From JACSRF01 sp964504445 (GTDB lineage: Bacteria; Chloroflexota; Anaerolineae; Promineifilales; Promineifilaceae): a stretch of DNA of 64,000 nt. The stretch's first letter is position 1. Each line of letters begins with the position of its first letter. The notes under the pieces are model-generated. The model did not search any database, was not told the origin of the DNA, and was given only the letters and a program-made list of their open reading frames with translations. This document shows positions 58,734-64,000 of this stretch, piece after piece. The stretch spans positions 1-64,000 of the forward strand of contig CAZDEO010000016.1 of NCBI GenBank assembly GCA_964504445.1, written 5' to 3'. The translations under genes and the position numbers were made by a program.

Positions 58734-59540
58734 CTACAAATGCCTCAAAAACGCTTCGGGATTGTTCAGAAAATCCCTGGTCAGGCGAACGTGTTCCAAA
58801 TCGTCGTAGCTGGCTGGCTGAATTTGCGGGCCGTCAAAATGCCAGATAGCCGCGCCGGGAAAAGCCATGATAATGGGCGAATGAGTAGCAATGATGAACT
58901 GCGCCTTCTGGTCCACCATTTGCTTGAGGGCGGCAATGAAGGCTAGTTGGCGAATCGGCGACAGGGGCGCTTCTGGCTCGTCGAGCAGGTAAAAGCCATC
59001 GGGCACAAAGCGGGACTGAAACAGCGCCAGGAAACTTTCGCCATGGGAGCGGGCGTCCAGGCCAGGGCCATACCGTTGTTGCATGTCGTTTAGCTGCCCG
59101 GCGTAAGCTGAACGTGCCAGGTCTGCCGCCATTTTGGAGCGCCCGGCGTAATCCTGGTCAACGGCTTTGTATTCCTCTTCCAACTCTTGTCGCATTTGGG
59201 CCTGGTTTTTGGCGTAACCGAAGAAATCTTCGGCACGCAGAAAAAAGCCGCGATGGGTGCGTTTTTGCCAGGAGAGCCGGAGATGTTGGGCATAGTGGCG
59301 CACGGCCGTCAGGGTTTTATCCGTTTTTACGCTTTCGCTGCCTACGGTGATGGCGTTGGACGCGCAGGCAATAGCCTCCAGAAGGGTGGATTTGCCCGTA
59401 CCGTTCTCACCCACAAAGAAGGTGACCGGCGTCGTAAAAGTCAGCTCGTGCAGGTTTTGCAAAATGGGCAGGTTAAAAGGAAATCGGGTTTTATTCTCTT
59501 GGTGCCCATCACGGACGGTCACGGATTTTAGGTGAATCAT
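58734..59540 (-). CDS. AAA-family ATPase (ABC/SMC-like AAA_21)
   Basis: A 268-residue single-domain ATPase with Walker A FFVGENGTGKST (about 42-52), an Asp-Glu Walker B in FYLLDEPEAPLSPIRQ, and the H-loop ATHSPI. It resembles the stand-alone AAA_21/'predicted ATPase' group, similar to the ATPase half of OLD-type proteins but without a nuclease domain. It lies inside the arginine cluster, 12 nt from argJ and 56 nt from argH, without an obvious pathway role. Defence-system partners are not present alongside. Confidence 0.8.
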   Translation of the reverse strand: MIHLKSVTVRDGHQENKTRFPFNLPILQNLHELTFTTPVTFFVGENGTGKSTLLEAIACASNAITVGSESVKTDKTLTAVRHYAQHLRLSWQKRTHRGFFLRAEDFFGYAKNQAQMRQELEEEYKAVDQDYAGRSKMAADLARSAYAGQLNDMQQRYGPGLDARSHGESFLALFQSRFVPDGFYLLDEPEAPLSPIRQLAFIAALKQMVDQKAQFIIATHSPIIMAFPGAAIWHFDGPQIQPASYDDLEHVRLTRDFLNNPEAFLRHL

Positions 59541-59552
59541 GAGTTTGGTCTC

Positions 59553-60800
59553 TTACGTCCGGTAGTCAGCGTTGATGGTGACGTAGTCATGGGTCAGGTC
59601 AGTGGTCCAGACGGTGGCAACGGCCGTACCCATCCCCACATCCAGGTGAATGTCAATGTCTGTTTGCGCAAAAATGGCTGCCGCGTCTACTTCAGCATAA
59701 TCGGTGGGCGTACCCGCCACCACCAGTTGCAGCTGTTCACCGCCAGGGTTCCCCACCGCCAAAGTGGTATGCTGCTGGTCAAAAGCGACGCCAGCGCGCC
59801 CCGCCGCCGCCAAAATACGTCCCCAGTTGGGGTCGCTGCCCGCCAGGGCCGTCTTTACCAGGGGGGAAGTGGCGATGGTGTTGGCAATGGCGTGGGCGGC
59901 GGCCTCTGTAGCCGCGCCCGTGACCTGGATGGCGGCAAATTTGGTGGCCCCTTCCCCATCGCGCACAATCATCTGCGCCAACTCCGTGCAAAGGTGGTTG
60001 AGGGCTTGCTGGAAGAGGGTGTGGTCGGCAGGGGTGGCAACGGCCGTACCGCTGGCCCCATTTGCCAACAGCAGCACCGTGTCGTTGGTGCTGGTGTCGC
60101 CATCCACCGAAATGCGGTTAAAGCTCACGCCCACCGCCTGATTGAGCATGCTTTGCAGCAACGCTGGTTCAATGGCGGCATCGGTGGTCAGCACGCCCAG
60201 CATGGTAGCCATGTTGGGGTGAATCATGCCCGCCCCTTTAGCTATGCCGCCAATGGTTACAGAGCCACCGGAAAGTTGCACGCGCACGGCCGTGTGCTTG
60301 GGGCGTGTGTCGGTGGTCATGATGGCCTGCGCCGCCAGCAAGCCGCCCTCCTCTTTGGGGACATTTATTGCATGGCGGTGCTGCAAATCGGCGGCGGCGG
60401 CATAAATGCCAGCCTGCATTTTGTCCATAGGCAGGGGCAGGCCAATAACGCCGGTGGAGAGGAGTAGCACCTGACCAAATTCGTAGCCCAGTTCAAAGGC
60501 GGCTATGGTTTGGGTCAGGCGGGCGTCGGTGAGGCCGCGCTGGCCGGTGCAGGCGTTGGCGTTGCCGGCGTTGGCAACGATGGCGTGAATACGGCCGTTG
60601 TTCGCCGCCAGGGTCTCTTTATCTATTAGCACGGGGGCAGCCGCTACCTGGTTTTGGGTAAACAAGCCGGCCACCGCGCACGGCCGTTGGCTGACGACAA
60701 GGGCCAGGTCCAGACGGTCTTTGTACTTAATGTGGGCAGAAACGGCCGTAGCCCGAAAGCCTTGCGGCGTAACCACCGTGCCATTCTCAATCAGTTCCAT
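59553..60800 (-). CDS. argJ: Glutamate N-acetyltransferase/amino-acid acetyltransferase
   Basis: Recycles the acetyl group from N-acetylornithine to glutamate and may also make N-acetylglutamate from acetyl-CoA. The 415-residue precursor has the self-cleavage site in KGAGMIHPNMATMLGV, where the Thr after MA becomes the nucleophile of the beta chain. Other signatures are NAGNANACTG and STNDTVLLLANG. With argJ present, the pathway is probably cyclic; a separate GNAT at 62623 may supply the first acetyl group. Confidence 0.96.
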   Translation of the reverse strand: MELIENGTVVTPQGFRATAVSAHIKYKDRLDLALVVSQRPCAVAGLFTQNQVAAAPVLIDKETLAANNGRIHAIVANAGNANACTGQRGLTDARLTQTIAAFELGYEFGQVLLLSTGVIGLPLPMDKMQAGIYAAAADLQHRHAINVPKEEGGLLAAQAIMTTDTRPKHTAVRVQLSGGSVTIGGIAKGAGMIHPNMATMLGVLTTDAAIEPALLQSMLNQAVGVSFNRISVDGDTSTNDTVLLLANGASGTAVATPADHTLFQQALNHLCTELAQMIVRDGEGATKFAAIQVTGAATEAAAHAIANTIATSPLVKTALAGSDPNWGRILAAAGRAGVAFDQQHTTLAVGNPGGEQLQLVVAGTPTDYAEVDAAAIFAQTDIDIHLDVGMGTAVATVWTTDLTHDYVTINADYRT

Positions 60801-60872
60801 TCGCTTCTATCCACCCTGGAGCAAAGGCCTCAGTCGGGATAGGCAAAACTCCGGCTAAAGCCTCTACTCCCC

Positions 60873-60907
60873 ATTAGATTCAATCTCAAATTGGCAATCT
60901 CTAATCT
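60873..60907. repeat. Heptad repeat run at the argG 3' end
   Basis: Five consecutive heptads (ATTAGAT, TCAATCT, CAAATTG, GCAATCT, CTAATCT) lie between argJ and argG and include the argG stop codon. Confidence 0.8.
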
Positions 60908-62169
60908 CGCTTAAACTTGCTGTAATCCGGGGCGGCATAGCGCGTCTTGCCGCCGTCGCTCACCTCCATCATCGCCCGCACCTTCATTTGCAGGCCAAAG
61001 AGAGTGATAAAGCCCACCGCGTCCGACTGATCATACACGTCTTCCTTGCCAAAGGTGGCAAAATCTTCGCGGTACAGGCTTTCCGGGCTGGAACGGCCGA
61101 TTACAATCACATTTCCCTTGTACAGCTTCACCTTCACCCAACCCGTCACCGTTTCCTGGGTCTTGTCAATGAAGGCTTGCAGCGCCTCGCGCAAGAAGGT
61201 GTACCATTTGCCGTAGTAAACCAGTTCCGCGTAGCGCACGGCCACCTGCTCCTTGTAATGCAGCGTATCCCGATCCAGCGCCAGCGACTCTAGCTCTCGG
61301 TGTGCGGCGTACAAAATTGTGCCGCCTGGCGTCTCGTACACGCCGCGAGACTTCATGCCCACCAGCCGGTTCTCCACCAGGTCTATACGCCCCACGCCAT
61401 GCTTCGCGCCCAGCTCATTCAGCTTCTCAATCAGAGCCGCCGGGGGCAACTGCACGTCATTGATGGCTACCGGAATGCCCTTCTCAAACTCAATCTTTAC
61501 CACTTCTGGCTCATCGGGGGCCGCTTCGGGGGCGGTCGTCCACTGGAACATCGGCTCTTCCGGTTCGTTAGCTGGGTTCTCTAAAATGCCCCCTTCGTGG
61601 GAAATGTGCCACAAGTTGGCATCGCGGCTGTAAATGGATTTTTCGGTGTGGGTGACGGGCACATTGTGCTTTTTGGCGTAGGCCAGGGCATCCTCGCGGG
61701 AGCGAATGTCCCATTCGCGCCAGGGGGCAATGACTTGCAGCGTGGGGTTTAGGGCCTTGTAGGTGAGTTCAAAGCGCACCTGGTCGTTGCCTTTGCCCGT
61801 TGCGCCATGCGCTACGGCGTCCGCACCCTCGGCTTCGGCAATGGCTACCTGCCATTTGGCAATGAGCGGGCGGGCGATGGAGGTACCCAGCAGGTATTGG
61901 CGCTCGTAAATGGCCCCAGACTGCATCATGGGGAAGAGAAAATCTTTGGCAAATTCGTGGCGCAAATCTTCCACAAACATTTTGCTGGCGCCGCTGTTCA
62001 GAGCCTTTTCCTCTAGGCCTGCCAGCTCGCTGCCGCCCTGGCCTATGTCAGCGCAAAAGGCGATGACTTCGCAGCCATAATTTTCTTTCAACCAGGGCAC
62101 AATCACGGAAGTATCCAGACCACCGGAATAGGCCAATACAACTTTGTTGACTTTTTGTTTCTTAGGCAT
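60901..62169 (-). CDS. argG: Argininosuccinate synthase
   Basis: Condenses citrulline and aspartate with ATP. The ATG at 62169, preceded by GGAG, gives 422 residues; a longer TTG frame covers the ribosome-binding site itself and is rejected. Signatures: VVLAYSGGLDTS (PP-loop), FCADIGQGG, GATGKGNDQVRFEL and YETPGGTIL. The C-terminal half holds the tetramer interface. Part of the arginine cluster, with heptad repeats on both sides. Confidence 0.97.
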   Translation of the reverse strand: MPKKQKVNKVVLAYSGGLDTSVIVPWLKENYGCEVIAFCADIGQGGSELAGLEEKALNSGASKMFVEDLRHEFAKDFLFPMMQSGAIYERQYLLGTSIARPLIAKWQVAIAEAEGADAVAHGATGKGNDQVRFELTYKALNPTLQVIAPWREWDIRSREDALAYAKKHNVPVTHTEKSIYSRDANLWHISHEGGILENPANEPEEPMFQWTTAPEAAPDEPEVVKIEFEKGIPVAINDVQLPPAALIEKLNELGAKHGVGRIDLVENRLVGMKSRGVYETPGGTILYAAHRELESLALDRDTLHYKEQVAVRYAELVYYGKWYTFLREALQAFIDKTQETVTGWVKVKLYKGNVIVIGRSSPESLYREDFATFGKEDVYDQSDAVGFITLFGLQMKVRAMMEVSDGGKTRYAAPDYSKFKRD

Positions 62170-62185
62170 CTGTTTCTCCTTCAAT

Positions 62186-62220
62186 CAATTGGCAATTAGA
62201 AATGAACAATGAACAAAAGG
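62186..62220. repeat. Heptad repeat run upstream of argG
   Basis: Five heptads (CAATTGG, CAATTAG, AAATGAA, CAATGAA, CAAAAGG) fill the spacer between the four-helix-bundle gene and argG. Confidence 0.8.
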
Positions 62221-62224
62221 GGGA

Positions 62225-62596
62225 CTATTTTGGGTGCTGCTTTGTGTTACGGACGATGGTGTAAATAATACGAATGAGTTGGTCTATCTCATCCAGTATC
62301 TCGTCAAATTTCGCGTCTGGGAAAATGGCAGACTCTTTCAGTAATAATAACCAATAGCGGGTTTCTCTTGCCTCCTTTAGCGCAATCGTCATCTTGAATA
62401 AGAAATCTTTATCACTGTGCGCTGCTTGCGCTTCCTCTACGTTTGCGCCAATAGATGTGCCTGAGCGCAACAATTGCTTTCCCAATATACGCCCCGCATC
62501 ATGCCTGCGAATCTGTTGATACACACGAATAGTTCGCAAAGCGAATGCTCGTGTTCGGTCACAAATTTCTTGCCCTCGCGATCCAGTATTTGCCAT
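62225..62596 (-). CDS. Four-helix-bundle protein of the 23S rRNA IVP family
   Basis: A 123-residue protein with the S23/IVP signature: FALRTIRVYQQI, QLLRSGTSIGANVEEAQAA and FLFKMTIALKEARETRYWLLLL. Members often sit in 23S rRNA intervening sequences or near mobile elements, but many are free-standing in genomes like this one; a structural role in pentameric bundles is known, the cellular role is not. Its ribosome-binding site AAGGAG overlaps a heptad repeat (ACAAGGA). It lies within the arginine cluster between the GNAT and argG. Confidence 0.88.
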   Translation of the reverse strand: MANTGSRGQEICDRTRAFALRTIRVYQQIRRHDAGRILGKQLLRSGTSIGANVEEAQAAHSDKDFLFKMTIALKEARETRYWLLLLKESAIFPDAKFDEILDEIDQLIRIIYTIVRNTKQHPK

Positions 62597-62602
62597 GCAT
62601 TC

Positions 62603-62637
62603 TCCTTGTTAATTATTCCTTGTTAATTGGTAATTTT
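62603..62637. repeat. Heptad repeat run between the GNAT and four-helix-bundle genes
   Basis: Five heptads (TCCTTGT, TAATTAT, TCCTTGT, TAATTGG, TAATTTT) cover the GNAT stop codon and, read on the minus strand, supply the Shine-Dalgarno site of the next gene. Confidence 0.85.
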
Positions 62638-63084
62638 TAAGATCACGGCCGTTTCATCACAAGCATGTTGAATCGGGCAAAATTGGCAGTCGCGGTACAC
62701 CTTCTCCGGGAAGCGCGCTTTGTTGGTGACGGAAAAGCCGGCCTTCTCGAAAAAGCCCACGGCGCGAGTGAGGGCAAAGAGGGTGGGCACACCGCGCAGG
62801 CGGGCCTGCTCCACCAGCGCTTTGATGATGGTACGGCCGTATCCCTGCCCCTTCACCTTATCCGCCACCGCCAGCGAGCGCACCTCCGCCAGGGCGGGCG
62901 TGTAGTAGAGCAAAGAGACGCAGGCCACCAGGTCGCCATCGGCATCTTCGGCCACCAGCCAATCAGCCAGCGTCTCACGGATGGAGAGCGCAGTGCGCGG
63001 CAGCAGGTCGCCGCGCCGCACGTGGTCGTTAACCAGGCGCAAAATGGCGGGAATATCGGGTTCGGTAGCGGGTCGAATGTACAT
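62623..63084 (-). CDS. argA: N-acetylglutamate synthase-like GNAT acetyltransferase
   Basis: A 153-residue GNAT protein starting MYIRPATEPDIPAIL, with VRSLAVADKVKGQGYGRTII as the acetyl-CoA pyrophosphate loop (GQGYGR) and a C-terminal FFEKAGFSVTNKARFP followed by a CQFCPIQHAC cysteine segment. It fits the short ArgA type that makes N-acetylglutamate, and the position between argD and argG supports this. The last residues (Ile-Thr-Asn) are encoded by heptad repeats. Confidence 0.82.
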   Translation of the reverse strand: MYIRPATEPDIPAILRLVNDHVRRGDLLPRTALSIRETLADWLVAEDADGDLVACVSLLYYTPALAEVRSLAVADKVKGQGYGRTIIKALVEQARLRGVPTLFALTRAVGFFEKAGFSVTNKARFPEKVYRDCQFCPIQHACDETAVILKITN

Positions 63085-63126
63085 GGGAGAGTAGAGCTAG
63101 AGCTAGAATAGGGGAACGTCTTTCCT

Positions 63127-64000
63127 CTAGCTCTCGCTCTCGCTGGATAAGGTTTCCTTGAGGGTGGATACGGCCGTATCAATTTCCTCTCGCGTCACAA
63201 TCAATGGCGGGGCCAGGCGCAGCACATTTTCGCCGGCGCCAATCACAATCAGCCCCTTCTCGCGGGCAGCGGCAATGACGGGTGCGGCTGGCTGGCGCAG
63301 CTCCAGCCCTACCAGCAAGCCTGCCCCACGCACGGCCGTTATGTCACTGCCCGATAGCTGCCACAACTGCTCCTTCAGGTATTGCCCCTTCGCGGCCACG
63401 TCAGCCAAAAAGCTGGGCTGATTGATGCGGTCGAAAACCACCATGGCCGCCCGCGCTACCAGCGGGCCAGCAGCAAAAGTGCTGCCGTGGTCGCCAGGGC
63501 CAATGGCCGCCGCCACCCGCTCCGTGAGCAGTGCCGCGCCCATGGGCAAACCACCCGCCAACGGCTTCGCCAGGGTCATGATGTCTGGCGTCACGCCGTA
63601 CAGCTCGTGCGCCCACAGCTTGCCGCTGCGCCCCAGCCCGCACTGCACCTCGTCAAAAATCAGCAGGGCGTTGTGGCGGTCGCACACCTGCCGCAGCCAG
63701 GGCAAAAATTCAAACTTGGCCGGATGCACGCCCCCTTCGCCCTGAATCGGTTCCACAATGACAGCGCAGGTTTCGTCGTCAATGGCCTGCTCCGCCGCCG
63801 CCAGGTCGTTGAAGGGGGCAAAGGTCACATTGGGCAGCAGCGGAGCAAAGGGCTCGCGGTATTGGGCTTTGTGGGTAACGGAGAGGGCGCCCATGGAACG
63901 GCCGTGAAAGCCCCCCGTAAAGGCCACCATCTTTGTCTTACGCTCCTGCTCCCCTGCGCCCTTGCCCCCCTGCATCTTCGCCCACTTCCGCGCAAACTTC
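63127..64000 (-). CDS. argD: Acetylornithine aminotransferase, C-terminal part (runs off window)
   Basis: PLP-dependent class III aminotransferase converting N-acetylglutamate semialdehyde to acetylornithine. The frame is open to the right edge, reading KFARKWAK before the visible part; the N-terminal ~110 residues lie outside. Signatures: VAFTGGFHGRSMGALS, VIVEPIQGEGG, FDEVQCGLGRSG and the PLP-lysine loop TLAKPLAGGLPMG. A low-complexity Gly/Glu insertion (GGKGAGEQE) sits between the conserved helix and strand. The 3' end carries a TCTCGC-type hexamer repeat. Confidence 0.93.
   Translation of the reverse strand, partial: KFARKWAKMQGGKGAGEQERKTKMVAFTGGFHGRSMGALSVTHKAQYREPFAPLLPNVTFAPFNDLAAAEQAIDDETCAVIVEPIQGEGGVHPAKFEFLPWLRQVCDRHNALLIFDEVQCGLGRSGKLWAHELYGVTPDIMTLAKPLAGGLPMGAALLTERVAAAIGPGDHGSTFAAGPLVARAAMVVFDRINQPSFLADVAAKGQYLKEQLWQLSGSDITAVRGAGLLVGLELRQPAAPVIAAAREKGLIVIGAGENVLRLAPPLIVTREEIDTAVSTLKETLSSESES

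Larger units (their letters stand above)
78..63340. repeat. Dispersed palindromic octamer ACGGCCGT (about 100 copies)
   Basis: The palindrome ACGGCCGT, often extended to AACGGCCGTT, occurs about once per 640 bp by eye over the whole window. Clear examples begin at 78, 793, 1140, 7432, 13400, 22331, 29336, 41411, 46375, 53147, 60041 and 63333. Nearly all copies lie in coding sequence. Random expectation at this base composition is one to two copies. Confidence 0.92.

Noticed and set aside
58734..59540. Defence system ATPase (OLD or Gabija type)
   Set aside because: There is no TOPRIM nuclease domain and no helicase, reverse transcriptase or toxin partner beside it.
59532..60467. Plus-strand frame of 311 codons over argJ
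   Set aside because: Antisense shadow, rich in Gly and His from complement codons.

Overview
The window is about 57% GC and densely coding, and it looks like a chromosomal segment of a Chloroflexota bacterium, probably a filamentous relative of the Anaerolineae. Supporting points are the many secreted or membrane-anchored proteins with Thr/Pro-rich stalks (PKD/CAP, GH99-like/LysM, SH3, M23 and DUF4012 proteins), the short 'LP' ending of one secreted protease (...VFLPAILRN), the rpsF-ssb-rpsR order and a bactofilin/SEDS envelope set. The lineage is inferred from gene content alone. No transposase, CRISPR array or rRNA operon is seen. The only RNA gene I can name firmly is a tRNA-Thr(CGU).

Layout, left to right. 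(1) 1-6120, minus strand: an exopolysaccharide/glycan cluster of three glycosyltransferases (one cut by the window edge), two methyltransferases, a sulfotransferase and a Wzx-type flippase, mostly overlapping or abutting. (2) 6231-33677: mainly housekeeping genes. These are uridine kinase, tRNA-Thr, mercaptopyruvate sulfurtransferase, a PKD/CAP surface protein, a bactofilin-coiled-coil protein, MTA phosphorylase, a SEDS protein with a catalytically dead PBP-like partner, HtpG, nicotinate phosphoribosyltransferase, a cyclic-2,3-diphosphoglycerate-synthetase-like GTPase, a Xer recombinase, purine nucleoside phosphorylase, RsmD, SucCD, a parvulin-type foldase, S18-SSB-S6, a GH99-like/LysM surface protein and RadA. 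(3) 33837-45395, plus strand: an unusual cell-surface locus. It holds a small membrane protein, a Wzz/BY-kinase with a tyrosine-rich tail, a small FN3-like membrane protein, an orphan PqqD-like protein, a gingipain-like C25 protease, a second FN3-like stalk protein, a second C25 protease (lipoprotein), an LPG-synthase/AglD-like membrane protein and a glycosyltransferase. (4) 45507-54548: proBA, a DUF2723 glycosyltransferase-like protein and DUF4012, SH3 and M23 envelope proteins. (5) 54769-57002: a conserved protein of unknown function and panB. (6) 57295-64000, minus strand: an arginine biosynthesis cluster in transcription order argD (partial), argA-like GNAT, four-helix-bundle protein, argG, argJ, AAA ATPase, argH.

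Two genome-scale signals cut across the genes. First, the octamer palindrome ACGGCCGT (often AACGGCCGTT) occurs about 100 times by my eye count, where one or two would be expected. It lies mostly inside genes and is read as Thr-Ala-Val, Asn/Asp/Tyr-Gly-Arg or Arg-Pro. It behaves like the HIP1 palindrome of cyanobacteria but with another sequence. Second, many gene junctions carry runs of degenerate heptanucleotides (for example ATTACGG, ATTCCGT, CATTGAC, GGTTACA), similar in style to cyanobacterial STRRs. They have spread into the ends, the starts and once the interior of coding sequences.

The best candidate for an undescribed functional system is the 33.8-45.4 kb surface locus, in which two copies of an FN3-like membrane protein/C25 protease module sit behind a BY-kinase and an orphan PqqD-type (RRE-fold) protein. 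A SEDS protein paired with a PBP-fold partner lacking the SxxK and KTG motifs, and a structured 160-nt leader or small RNA upstream of the Xer recombinase, are also worth following up.
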